Positions 50,202 through 58,862 are shown, counted from the stretch's first letter. The stretch is 64,000 nucleotides of DNA from Fredinandcohnia aciditolerans (GCA_003640645.1 QGHH01000011.1:88233-152232); one strand, 5' to 3'. Notes: generated by a model from the sequence alone, not told the origin. Numbers and translations: made by a program.

Positions 50202-51147
50202 TGTAATTTCAGTTGTAGGGCATGAGGATATTCCTCGTTTCTATAATTCAGATGGGGTTATTTCTATATGGGATGACCCCAGTGCTAGAGGGGGGATTCG
50301 TCACACCAAGCATTATAAACCCATTACTACTTTAGCAGGAATTCACGGTAAATATGAACGAGGAATGTTCGATTCTTTTGATATAACCATGCTCAAGGTA
50401 CTAGGCGATGCCATGTGTTGTAATGAGGACCAACTCCGAAGGTACATGAGCAGTAAATTAACATCTTCCCAAGTTTCAAAACGATTAAAACGATTTCGGA
50501 ATGTTGGATTAGCAGATAGATGGCACATTCGTAGTGAACTGTTTCCAGATGAACAGCCTCCATCAGCTCCGTTTTCAATCGGAATAGCGGGTTTTACTTT
50601 TTTAAAGAATTTGTACCATGAGACATTCTTTATGAAGCCTGAGAAGTGGTTTGATTATGGAATACGTGCTGCACAAAGGTATGTTGCTTTAAATGAAATC
50701 CGTTGCCAGTTGGTAGAAGCGGGGGTTTTACGAAGATGGGTATTTGATGGTGTTATTGCCAATAATCCACGTTTAACCCGACCGCATGGAGTAGCAGAGA
50801 TTGAAACGAAAAATGGAAATCTCAATCTAGTAATTGAAAGAGCACAACAAGGAAAAGACTTCTTAAGCTTTTTCAACACCAAGCTACAAAGATGGCCAAG
50901 TGTTTTTGATAAATATGGATTTTTACCGATTCGTAATATGGAGCATAACAATTCCATTGTGGTATTCTATTGTTCATCACGCACCATGATGAGTCATATT
51001 TATAAAGAACTACAACTTGTGAATCCTCCTTTTACAATCTGGTATTGTGTTGAAGAAGATCTCATGAAAAATGGTTTGGATAGTGCATTTTATATTGTAA
51101 AAGAAGGTAAGTTTAGACCTATTCGTTTATCAAGTATATTTGTATAA
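50194..51147 (+). CDS. winged-helix protein, possibly Replic_Relax-like
   Basis: The 317-residue protein starts at ATG inside the 3' end of the S1 gene (8-base overlap). A winged-helix region lies at about 60-115 (DITMLKVLGDAMCCNEDQLRRYMSSKLTSSQVSKRLKRFRNVGLA). A later domain has LNEIRCQLVEAGVLRRWVFDGVI and LVIERAQQGKDFLSFFNTKLQRW. Its order (winged helix, then nuclease-like part) matches the protein at 44774, so it may be a diverged Replic_Relax paralogue. It could bind plasmid DNA or act as regulator. Coupling to the S1 gene suggests a joint role. Confidence 0.55.
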   Translation: MDDVISVVGHEDIPRFYNSDGVISIWDDPSARGGIRHTKHYKPITTLAGIHGKYERGMFDSFDITMLKVLGDAMCCNEDQLRRYMSSKLTSSQVSKRLKRFRNVGLADRWHIRSELFPDEQPPSAPFSIGIAGFTFLKNLYHETFFMKPEKWFDYGIRAAQRYVALNEIRCQLVEAGVLRRWVFDGVIANNPRLTRPHGVAEIETKNGNLNLVIERAQQGKDFLSFFNTKLQRWPSVFDKYGFLPIRNMEHNNSIVVFYCSSRTMMSHIYKELQLVNPPFTIWYCVEEDLMKNGLDSAFYIVKEGKFRPIRLSSIFV

Positions 51148-51191
51148 CATGTTGACTTTAGACCTGTATATGATAAGATTAATGTACACTC

Positions 51192-51221
51192 GATTGTGCA
51201 TTGAACCCTTGATGCACAATC
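51192..51221 (+). terminator. terminator of the S1-protein operon
   Basis: GATTGTGCAT pairs perfectly with ATGCACAATC around ten bases. The sequence afterwards is U-rich only from about 51235, so efficiency is uncertain. Confidence 0.55.
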
Positions 51222-51250
51222 ATTCTTAGAATTGATTTTTTTTAGAAACA

Positions 51251-51282
51251 GAGGTTACATGTGTTTCCGCACATGTAACCTC
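51251..51282. repeat. perfect 13-bp inverted repeat upstream of the Tad operon
   Basis: GAGGTTACATGTG (51251-51263) and CACATGTAACCTC (51270-51282) flank six bases. No U tract follows, so it is more likely an operator for the Tad promoter than a terminator. Confidence 0.6.
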
Positions 51283-51322
51283 CACCCTAATTAAATATTT
51301 GAATAATTGACTATAACGGAAA

Positions 51323-51388
51323 CCCTCCGAATTAGTCTAAGTACGACACTATTTTTGCGTCTATTTAGAATAATTCGGAGGGCTTTTT
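51323..51388 (+). terminator. 5' leader terminator of the Tad operon
   Basis: The leader opens AACGGAAACCCTCCG. CCCTCCGAATTA pairs perfectly with TAATTCGGAGGG, with an inner TCTAA/TTAGA, then CUUUUUGUUGUUUAAGGAGG. It is the fourth member of the conjugation/pilus leader family. Confidence 0.75.
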
Positions 51389-51413
51389 GTTGTTTAAGGA
51401 GGTTTTGCAAGTA

Positions 51414-52934
51414 ATGAATAAAGTTTTGCTTGCTACAGGATATGAACAGCTGGATTCTATCTTGCGTAAAGGATTGTTAACGCATGGTACAGGTCATATC
51501 AAGTTGTGTGAACAAGAAGTGTTCCACCGTAAATACGTGATTGAAATCATGGAAGAAACTAAACCAAATCTCGTAATATTCCATGATATGTTACCTACAG
51601 AAGAAGAAAACTCAGAAGATGAGTGGTTGCAATTAATCGAGAAAATACGCGTTCAATTCGATGATAGTGTTCGTGTGGTATTTATTGCAGAAAGAGAATC
51701 GAATGATCCTTTTCTTGCGAGATTAGTATCTGCAAATGTTTTAGACCTTTTTCCAAATCGAACATTCAATATCCAATCATTTGTTGAACAATTATTAGAA
51801 CCACCTAAGTATTCAAGGGTGGCGAAGTATCGTCGGGGATATGTAGAAGAAACACCTGTAGCAGAGGATACTAGCGAAGAAGAAGGAACAGCTGCTGAAG
51901 AAGAAGGAAGGGACGAAGAAATAAAAGAAAGCGGGGGTTGGGTGAAAATTCCTAAAATCCCATCCTTTAAAAATAAAGATAAGAGCGAACGACCAGTTGT
52001 AAATAAGGTAGTCGAAAAAACGGTTGTAAATAAAGTAGTAAACAAACAGGTGGTAAAACGTGATTACAACATACAAATTACAAGCAATGTAGAAAAAGTT
52101 GTTGGAGTACCTATTGAAAAGAAGTTGGTATTGGTAGGTAGCCCATTCTCAAGAAGTGGAAGTACATTCTTCTCACACTTACTTGCAAGAGAATTAGCAA
52201 AAATGGGTGTCAGTGCTACTTATGTAGAGAGCCCTTATTCACCGCCATATACATATGACCGCTTTATTGGCCATGAACGGATTCCTAATTATCGAAGTCG
52301 CTTTTATCAATACACCAAAGAAATAGATCCTAAGAAGCCAAGTGTGCATGATTGGATTTTTGAAGATGTGAATATGAATGTAAAGCATCCAGAAGATGAG
52401 TCTATTTATAACGTGGTAGAAGTACCCTTTGATACATATGTGAAGATTTTAATGGCTGCTCATACCACAATTACAATCATTGATGTAGGAATGGATTGGT
52501 ATCGAGAAATCAATAAGGACCTATATGATATAGCAACAAATGCTTATTACATAATCGAGCCAGATATAAGTAATATTCAACACTTAGAAACACATGATTC
52601 CACACAAATTTTTCGGGATGTTTTAAAGGATGAGAAAAGCGCATTGATTGGAAATCGCTTTGATAAAAGTATTTTGAAAAGTGATTTTATGAAAGGGTTG
52701 TATAAAGATAATCTTCTTGCTACCTTACCAGTCTTTGAAGCGAAAGATGTTTTTGAAGCTCATTTAAAAGGAACATTCATTAATGATGTACCTCAATATC
52801 GAGATGTTATCAGAAGTTCATTGCAACCAGTATTAGAAGAATTGCTTCCTAAAGAATTTCTAAAAAAACAAAAGCAAGGAAAGTTATTTAAAGGTCTCTT
52901 TAATAAAAAAATCAAAATTGAAAGCGTAGATTAA
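51414..52934 (+). CDS. TadZ-like protein with degenerate nucleotide site
   Basis: The 506-residue protein is read from ATG 51414 behind AAGGAGG. An N-terminal receiver-like domain (1-115: KPNLVIFHDMLPTEEE, VRVVFIAERESND), an acidic linker with VVNKVV repeats (about 150-215) and a SIMIBI-like domain (about 235-480) follow. The P-loop is replaced by LVGSPFSRSGSTFFSHLLA, without the catalytic lysine. TadZ proteins place the pilus machine at a cell site. It is first in the Tad operon and similar in layout to the protein at 27253. Confidence 0.65.
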   Translation: MNKVLLATGYEQLDSILRKGLLTHGTGHIKLCEQEVFHRKYVIEIMEETKPNLVIFHDMLPTEEENSEDEWLQLIEKIRVQFDDSVRVVFIAERESNDPFLARLVSANVLDLFPNRTFNIQSFVEQLLEPPKYSRVAKYRRGYVEETPVAEDTSEEEGTAAEEEGRDEEIKESGGWVKIPKIPSFKNKDKSERPVVNKVVEKTVVNKVVNKQVVKRDYNIQITSNVEKVVGVPIEKKLVLVGSPFSRSGSTFFSHLLARELAKMGVSATYVESPYSPPYTYDRFIGHERIPNYRSRFYQYTKEIDPKKPSVHDWIFEDVNMNVKHPEDESIYNVVEVPFDTYVKILMAAHTTITIIDVGMDWYREINKDLYDIATNAYYIIEPDISNIQHLETHDSTQIFRDVLKDEKSALIGNRFDKSILKSDFMKGLYKDNLLATLPVFEAKDVFEAHLKGTFINDVPQYRDVIRSSLQPVLEELLPKEFLKKQKQGKLFKGLFNKKIKIESVD

Positions 52935-52949
52935 TTGGAGGTTTTACAT

Positions 52950-53678
52950 ATGAAATCCGGCACTAAAATTGCCTTGGGGGTTATAACTTCTCTTACCGTT
53001 ATGGCTTTTATCCCAACTTATGATTTGATACTCAAAGATAAAATCGATTCAGTTGATGTTGTTGTTGTTAAACCAGGTACAGAAATAGCTAAAAACGAGG
53101 AAATCACGCACAAACATTTAACAGTTGAAGCTAGAAGAAAACAAGATTTATTGAGTGATGCCATTCTCGCAAAGGATATGGACAAAATTTTTGGCTATGA
53201 AGCTGCACACACACTTGTTGGTAATCAAATGGTTTCTGAAAAAATGATTGATTTTGACAGAATGATACCTAGTGAAACAGAAGGGGAAGCTATTCGGCCA
53301 ATTACAGAAGATATGATTTTTGCAATGCCAGGTTCCTTACGAAGAAAAGATATGATTGATATTTATTTGGTTGATTCCAGAGTATTCCAAGACAATAGTA
53401 ATAATAATTCAGAACATGGAACCGTCGTTACTCCTACCACTGTTAGCAAACCTACTATGTCTGGAACTCCTTTTTTAAAAAATGTGCGAGTTGTATATGT
53501 GAAAGATGATGCTAATAAGGAAGTACAAAATGATTCCGAACAAAAAGAGAAAGGCGTTCGATTAAATGCAACAGCGAATGAAAAGGAACTTGAATTATTA
53601 ATGAAAGAAGAAGATTTCCAGCAGTTAATGAAAGAAATAATCCAAAATGAAAAGAAACTATATATTACCTACAACTAG
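52950..53678 (+). CDS. CpaB/RcpC-like SAF-domain pilus protein
   Basis: The 242-residue protein starts at ATG 52950 behind TTGGAGG. An N-terminal membrane helix (about 5-22) is followed by a SAF-like part (VVVVKPGTEIAKNEEITHKHLTVEARRKQDLL, then HTLVGNQMVSEKMIDFDRM) and an RPITEDMIFAMPGSLRRKDMIDIYLV segment. CpaB/RcpC proteins are periplasmic or wall-facing assembly factors of Tad pili. Its place after the TadZ-like gene and before the CpaE-like gene fits. Confidence 0.75.
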   Translation: MKSGTKIALGVITSLTVMAFIPTYDLILKDKIDSVDVVVVKPGTEIAKNEEITHKHLTVEARRKQDLLSDAILAKDMDKIFGYEAAHTLVGNQMVSEKMIDFDRMIPSETEGEAIRPITEDMIFAMPGSLRRKDMIDIYLVDSRVFQDNSNNNSEHGTVVTPTTVSKPTMSGTPFLKNVRVVYVKDDANKEVQNDSEQKEKGVRLNATANEKELELLMKEEDFQQLMKEIIQNEKKLYITYN

Positions 53679-53695
53679 TAAGAGGGGGGAACTTA

Positions 53696-54898
53696 ATGAT
53701 TATTGGAGTAATAAGCTACGTAAGCAATTATAAAGAGCTTTTCCAAAGTGATGAAAATGTGGAAGTAGCACTTTTAGCGGATAGGGTTCAGAAAGATCAA
53801 TTCAATGTCCCGCTTAATCTACTAGTACTAGATGGAAAAGTTATTCCTTATACAGAGTTAGCACATGTTCGGGATGTTTATCCTAATATACCGATATACT
53901 ACAAGTTACATGATGTACGTTCAGACATTCTTACTAAAAATATTGAGAGAGTTTGTGCTGCACATAAGGTAACACCAGTAAACGAAAATTACACAACGGA
54001 GCAAGTGGTTGCAGAATTACTAGAAACGATTGGTAGTGAAAGAGAGTACGCCAGCAAGCGGGTTATTAGCATTTTTGGCACTCATGGTGGAGCAGGAGCT
54101 TCAACAACTGTCCTGAATGTAGCAGATTCCATTTCTAAACGTGTACAAGAAAAAGTATTAGTTCTTAGCTTAAACGCTTGGGACCAATCTGATTACTTCT
54201 ACAATTACAGAGGGAAATATTTAAACGACCTGAAAGTTGATTTAAAAACAAAGAGTTTGACTGTACCAAAGCTAAACGAAGCTCTTCATCAACACAATAA
54301 CTTTTATCATTTAGCCGGGAATCGAGATATTAAATTACAGCGTTTCTATAAAGCAGATGAAATTAATCATCTTATTGAAGTAGCAAAAGAAGGCTTCAAC
54401 CTTATATTGATTGATGGTGGTACACACTTTGATACAGCTTGTGCAGCACAAGCTTATGTATCTAGTAACCTTCGTTTTCTTGTAACGAGCCAAGAAGAGA
54501 AGGGGTACCGCGGGTATTTCCCTCATGTATTCCAACAACTAATAGAGCCTGTTGGTGGGAAGAAAAGTGATTTTCTACTTGTCATTAATAAGTTCCAACA
54601 AAATATGTCCTTAATTAGTGAAAATGATTTGGAAGCAGAACTAGAAATGCAACGAATTGCCACTCTTCCAGATATGGAGATATTCGGTTCAGTAGCAATC
54701 AGGCAGAAAAAGCTATTGTACGAAATTACAGAGGGTAGTGGGTATAGAAAAGCGATTGATAACATCTCAAATCTAATAATTAAGGAAGCTAAATTGCACG
54801 AAAAACCAATCGACTACAATCCAGATGAACAACCAAGAAGAATCTTCTCCATTTTCGGAAAGAAAAAGGGCAAAGAAGAAGGTGAAAAAATATGGTAG
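53696..54898 (+). CDS. CpaE/TadZ-type MinD-like ATPase
   Basis: The 400-residue protein has an N-terminal receiver-like domain (1-110) and a MinD-like domain with deviant Walker A IFGTHGGAGASTTVLNVADSIS (126-147; Ser/Ala in place of the second Gly/Lys), FNLILIDGGTHFD and FLLVINKFQQN. CpaE/TadZ localises Tad pilus assembly. It starts at ATG behind AGAGGGGGG, 17 bases after the CpaB gene, and overlaps the CpaF gene by seven bases. Confidence 0.8.
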   Translation: MIIGVISYVSNYKELFQSDENVEVALLADRVQKDQFNVPLNLLVLDGKVIPYTELAHVRDVYPNIPIYYKLHDVRSDILTKNIERVCAAHKVTPVNENYTTEQVVAELLETIGSEREYASKRVISIFGTHGGAGASTTVLNVADSISKRVQEKVLVLSLNAWDQSDYFYNYRGKYLNDLKVDLKTKSLTVPKLNEALHQHNNFYHLAGNRDIKLQRFYKADEINHLIEVAKEGFNLILIDGGTHFDTACAAQAYVSSNLRFLVTSQEEKGYRGYFPHVFQQLIEPVGGKKSDFLLVINKFQQNMSLISENDLEAELEMQRIATLPDMEIFGSVAIRQKKLLYEITEGSGYRKAIDNISNLIIKEAKLHEKPIDYNPDEQPRRIFSIFGKKKGKEEGEKIW

Positions 54899-56442
54899 AA
54901 ACCCTACTTAAATCATCTGAAAAATTTCTTGATGAAGCTATAGACCAAATTGAATCTGATTTAGGCTTAGATGATTCCTTTGATCCTTCAAAGTGGGTAA
55001 GCCAAATTGCGGAAGATAAAGGGCTAGAAAAAGTTGTTATTACTTTTGACCGCAAGAAATCCTTTAAAGATATTTGCAAGATTGTAAGAGACGATATGAC
55101 AAAGATTTTGGAACAGGATGATAACAAACAACAGGTGAATCGAAATCCAGAATCAAGGGATGAAAAAGATGAGTTCTTGGAATTACAGCATAATGCTGTT
55201 ATCGGTGATGAAAGAGCAATGGGATATTTCATTTCAAAGATAACTGATGTGCTAAGAACTCATAACATCACATCTCAGGACTACCCCCACTTTTATGAAT
55301 CTTTAGCTGAAGCAATATTCCATGAAGTTTGGGGAGTATCCATTCTACACAAATGGGAACGAATACCTAATTCAGAGGCTTGTGTAATTCGTGGCACCCA
55401 ACTTTGGATGGATATAGATGGTAAATTCGTCAAACAGCCCGAGGAGTTTGAAGATGAAAAAGCAGTTAAACGAGTGAGACAAGCTTTTACCATGAGAACA
55501 AAAGATGCTGTAATCAATGAGCAATCACCGGAACTTGAGATTGAGCGTGAGGACGGTTCAAGGATAACCATGATACAGAAACCACGCTCAAGAGAGAATT
55601 ACATCATGTTCAGGCGGTTTATTGTTAAAGATTTATCCCTTTATGAACAAGCTCGATTAGGGACTATCAAAGAATCTGATATTGATATTTTTAAAGCTTT
55701 ATCACGTACTATGCCTAACACCATTTTCGCTGGTCGTGTTCGTTCAGCGAAAAGTACATTTATGAAATCTATGATACGTGAAAGAGATCCAAGCCATGTT
55801 ATAGCAGTAATTGAAAAACACTTTGAATTAGGTTTATCGCAACAAATGCCGGAAAGACTCATTTTTGAAGTTCAAGCAAAAGAAGGGGACTTACACAAAA
55901 CAATCCCCCGCTTGCTTCGAATGGAGCATGACTTCCTGGTAATTGGTGAGGTGCGGAGCCTTGAACTCGAAGGCTATATGATGGCAACTGAACGTGGGGA
56001 GAGAGGAGCCTATTCAACCTATCACTTAACAGATGTAAAGAGTGTTGTACCTCAACTCACCCGTCATATACTAGATGAATTTCCGAATCGTAAATTTGAA
56101 AATGAATTAGAGCGGATTGCTAGGAATTTAGATTTAATCATTATTATGAGTGCAGACCGGGACCGTAGAAGGAAGCGGGTTATCGGAGTATCAGAGGTTG
56201 TTTGGGAAGAAAGCACAAGAACTCATTATACAAATGACTTAATTCGCTACAGCCGAGTAACAGATAAATATTACTATAACTCTAAAATAACACCTGGTTT
56301 AATATCTCTTATGGCTGAGGAAAATTTAAAGGAAACCGAAAAACTAGTTCGCTTATTAAGAGAAAGAGAGAAACACTCTCCTATGAGTGAATATGAGAAA
56401 ATCTCTGAAACCCTAATAGATGAAATCTTAGGAGAAGTATAA
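54892..56442 (+). CDS. CpaF/TadA-type secretion ATPase, atypical P-loop
   Basis: The 516-residue protein has the CpaF layout: an N-terminal helical domain, MIQKPRSRENYIMFRRF, Walker A, HVIAVIEKHFELGL (Asp box region), DFLVIGEVRSLELEGYMMATERG (Walker B) and STYHLTDVKSVVPQL. The Walker A reads AGRVRSAKST (about 280-289), with Ala for the glycine before Lys and no GTGSGKT. The ATP-binding lysine is kept. It drives extrusion of pilins. It overlaps the CpaE gene by seven bases. Confidence 0.85.
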   Translation: MVETLLKSSEKFLDEAIDQIESDLGLDDSFDPSKWVSQIAEDKGLEKVVITFDRKKSFKDICKIVRDDMTKILEQDDNKQQVNRNPESRDEKDEFLELQHNAVIGDERAMGYFISKITDVLRTHNITSQDYPHFYESLAEAIFHEVWGVSILHKWERIPNSEACVIRGTQLWMDIDGKFVKQPEEFEDEKAVKRVRQAFTMRTKDAVINEQSPELEIEREDGSRITMIQKPRSRENYIMFRRFIVKDLSLYEQARLGTIKESDIDIFKALSRTMPNTIFAGRVRSAKSTFMKSMIRERDPSHVIAVIEKHFELGLSQQMPERLIFEVQAKEGDLHKTIPRLLRMEHDFLVIGEVRSLELEGYMMATERGERGAYSTYHLTDVKSVVPQLTRHILDEFPNRKFENELERIARNLDLIIIMSADRDRRRKRVIGVSEVVWEESTRTHYTNDLIRYSRVTDKYYYNSKITPGLISLMAEENLKETEKLVRLLREREKHSPMSEYEKISETLIDEILGEV

Positions 56443-56444
56443 AA

Positions 56445-57428
56445 ATGGATAGACTATTACATTGGTTATGGGTTGATGGCATTTTTATTGGTTTATATGG
56501 GTTATTAGTTATTTTGGGATTATATACAGGTAAATTGATTATTCAAGCCCCCTTAAGAGAGAAAATAAATCAATTGCAATATCGGTATCGTCTGAGGAAA
56601 ATACGAACGGATTCATCACTTTCAAAAGATATCCAATCACGAAACCCTTTTATGCAACACATTTACTTACTGATTAAAACAACCAGTAAGGAAAGATCCG
56701 AACAAGATGTACTATCTTTTGTAATCCTTTCCTCCCTGATGTTTTTGTTTACAACAATAGTTTCATTTATCAATTTTAGGGACGCATTTTTTTCCCTATG
56801 TCTTGGAGTTTTGGTTGGGATCATACCTTATATGGTTTTACAAATTCGATTAAGGAAGATGCGATTTCTCTTAGGAACTGAATTCCTCTATATCGTGCGA
56901 ATTTTAACACAGAATTATAACGCACATTCACACGATATGTACCATGCATTGCTAGAAACACAAGATAAGATTCAAAACAAGGTTTTACGAAATGTATTCT
57001 TAAAACTTATTTCCGATTTGCAAGTTTCTAGGAATGAAGATGAACTTCGACTGTCCGTTAATGTGTTTGTTTATACAGCTGGCACCTCTTGGGCAAAGCG
57101 TTTAGGGAATATTATTATCAAAGCCTATCTCTATAATGAAAATGTCCTTAGTACCCTATTATCCTTAACGAAGCAGATGGAGGAAACCGAGGAAATGTTG
57201 GAGGAAGAAAAATCAAATACAGTAGATGCTGTAATGAATGGATATCTTACTATTCCAATTTTCATACTGGCATTGTTTCTTGGATATTTTGTATCTGGAC
57301 CGCAGGATTGGTTTAAGCTCCAATTCGAAAACACATGGACTTTAACTTTATTAACTCTGTCAGCAATTGGGGTTGTGTTCTCAATCTTTATTTCTATGAT
57401 TTTGAAACGCCCTAAAAATGATATTTAA
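56445..57428 (+). CDS. TadB-like pilus membrane platform protein
   Basis: The 327-residue protein has membrane segments near 9-32, 88-108, 110-135, 270-292 and 298-320. A cytosolic T2SF-like region lies between (LLGTEFLYIVRILTQNYNAHSHDMYHALLE...). It has the length and position of TadB. It forms the inner-membrane platform for pilus assembly with the next protein. It starts two bases after the CpaF stop at ATG, with AGGAG ten bases upstream. Confidence 0.75.
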   Translation: MDRLLHWLWVDGIFIGLYGLLVILGLYTGKLIIQAPLREKINQLQYRYRLRKIRTDSSLSKDIQSRNPFMQHIYLLIKTTSKERSEQDVLSFVILSSLMFLFTTIVSFINFRDAFFSLCLGVLVGIIPYMVLQIRLRKMRFLLGTEFLYIVRILTQNYNAHSHDMYHALLETQDKIQNKVLRNVFLKLISDLQVSRNEDELRLSVNVFVYTAGTSWAKRLGNIIIKAYLYNENVLSTLLSLTKQMEETEEMLEEEKSNTVDAVMNGYLTIPIFILALFLGYFVSGPQDWFKLQFENTWTLTLLTLSAIGVVFSIFISMILKRPKNDI

Positions 57429-57443
57429 AGGGGTGATGCACAA

Positions 57444-58355
57444 GTGGAAGAAACAATATGGATATTTAAGGCACTACCCTACCTAATTTACGTAATTGGT
57501 TTCGTATTAGCAATTACATCAGGTGCTCTTGTTTACAGTGGGTTATCAACACAAACTGAAAGAATGCAAACAAGACTACGGATTAAACAGTCCATTCAAA
57601 ATAATAATATAAAGCTGCAAAAATCCGCTAGTAATTCAGGGGCAGAGGACTGGTTAAGGAAAGCGGGTTACCCGCTAGGATTAAATGCTTTTAAATACTA
57701 TTTATTCTTACTAGGTTTGGTGATTTTGCTACTCCTAAATTATGTAGCCGTCCCCCTATCAATGAATAGTACTGTAAATTTGTGGATTTTAATCGCTATT
57801 GTGATTGGTATTGTTTTGGCATTACCATTCTTCCCTTATTCGCTTTTTGTTTATGCGATGAAGAGAATAGTAGATTATCGGCAAGCTAAAAAAAATGCAG
57901 AAATTTTCATGCTTTATGATCTATTAATTAAAGAAATTGACATGATGAATAACAGTCGAATTAATACCTATAACGTCTTTCGTAATATAAAACCTTACTT
58001 TGATGTAATATCCGACAATTTAATTAAAATGCTTTCAGTTTGGTCAAATGACGAAGGGCCGGATGTTGCTTTAGAGAGATTCGCTGAAGAAATGGGAACA
58101 AAAGAAGCAAAATCCTTAGTTAGTGTTATTAAAACACTGGATGAAGTAGATCGAGAGACAGCTTTAGATTCATTAAAAGGTATGAATGATATGTTTGTTC
58201 GTTCTCAAATTGAAAATTATCGAAGAAGAAGGAAGATTACAACTGATTTAAGTTCTATCCCAATTAAAATTACTCACTTTTTGATTATCTTTAATTTCTT
58301 AATGGTTATCGTAGTCATGGTAATGAAGATAATGAGTGAAAATCGAGGTTATTAA
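57444..58355 (+). CDS. TadC-like pilus membrane platform protein
   Basis: The 303-residue protein starts at GTG behind AAAGGGGTGATG. Membrane segments lie near 10-30, 83-103, 112-135 and 280-297, with a T2SF-like core (KNAEIFMLYDLLIKEIDMMNNSRINTYNVFRNI...VIKTLDEVDRETALDSLKGM). It pairs with TadB. It is followed within 30 bases by the first pilin-like gene. Confidence 0.75.
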   Translation: MEETIWIFKALPYLIYVIGFVLAITSGALVYSGLSTQTERMQTRLRIKQSIQNNNIKLQKSASNSGAEDWLRKAGYPLGLNAFKYYLFLLGLVILLLLNYVAVPLSMNSTVNLWILIAIVIGIVLALPFFPYSLFVYAMKRIVDYRQAKKNAEIFMLYDLLIKEIDMMNNSRINTYNVFRNIKPYFDVISDNLIKMLSVWSNDEGPDVALERFAEEMGTKEAKSLVSVIKTLDEVDRETALDSLKGMNDMFVRSQIENYRRRRKITTDLSSIPIKITHFLIIFNFLMVIVVMVMKIMSENRGY

Positions 58356-58385
58356 TTTTCTTTTTTCTTTAAGGAGGTGAACTCT

Positions 58386-58520
58386 ATCAATACGACACTC
58401 AGCACCTTCATGAAACTCGCAATCACAGCCGTCATTATCGGTGCCCTAATCTTTGGCCTGCTTTTTACGAAAATGGATGAAATATCGAATGATGTTAATA
58501 GGTATATAGAAAGTAATTAA
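58386..58520 (+). CDS. pilin-like peptide 1, apparent AUC start
   Basis: The 44-residue product is NTTLSTFMKLAITAVIIGAL, IFGLLFTKMDEISNDVNRYIESN after the initiator. The three sister genes begin ATG-AAT-AC(A/G)-AC, and here the matching codon is ATC, eight bases after AAGGAGG. The only in-frame GTG overlaps the ribosome site. One hydrophobic helix (about 8-28) and a charged tail are seen. No class III prepilin G/E-Y motif is present, so this is a Flp-like analogue rather than a typical Flp pilin. Confidence 0.65.
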   Translation: MNTTLSTFMKLAITAVIIGALIFGLLFTKMDEISNDVNRYIESN

Positions 58521-58537
58521 CGTTATGGAGTGTGTCT

Positions 58538-58690
58538 ATGAGTAAAACACTAGCAACCTTTATGACTCTAGCAGTCACAGCAGTTATTATTGGTAGTTTA
58601 TTAATAGGGATGGTTTATACCTCTCTTGATAATAAAAATGATCAGCATGAAGATACATTAGAAGCTCAATATCAACTAAAAAGAAACTAA
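58538..58690 (+). CDS. pilin-like peptide 2
   Basis: The 50-residue protein is MSKTLATFMTLAVTAVIIGS followed by LLIGMVYTSLDNKNDQHEDTLEAQ and more. It starts at ATG behind GGAG. The helix (about 8-28) and overall pattern match its three neighbours; the charged tail differs most. It lies 17 bases after pilin-like gene 1. Confidence 0.75.
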   Translation: MSKTLATFMTLAVTAVIIGSLLIGMVYTSLDNKNDQHEDTLEAQYQLKRN

Positions 58691-58709
58691 CGAAAGGGGG
58701 AGATGGGAT

Positions 58710-58862
58710 ATGAATACAACGCTTGCCAAATTTCTATCGCTTGCAGTTACAGCAGTTATTATCGGGGGATTAATCTTTGGAGTTGCTTACACAATGATAA
58801 CTGGAGAAGGTACTCATTATCAAACTGAGATTCAAGGTGAAAGAGCAGATTTACCATTGTAA
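58710..58862 (+). CDS. pilin-like peptide 3
   Basis: The 50-residue protein begins MNTTLAKFLSLAVTAVIIGG and continues LIFGVAYTMITGEGTHYQ with a charged end. It starts at ATG behind AAAGGGGGAG. It is nearly identical to pilin-like peptide 4 through residue 31, so a recent duplication is likely. It may be the major or a minor subunit of the fibre. Confidence 0.75.
   Translation: MNTTLAKFLSLAVTAVIIGGLIFGVAYTMITGEGTHYQTEIQGERADLPL

Noticed and set aside
51653-52076. Minus-strand Ser/Phe-rich ORFs opposite the TadZ-like gene
   Set aside because: They are antisense shadows of the acidic GAA-rich linker; they have no start context and no recognisable motif.
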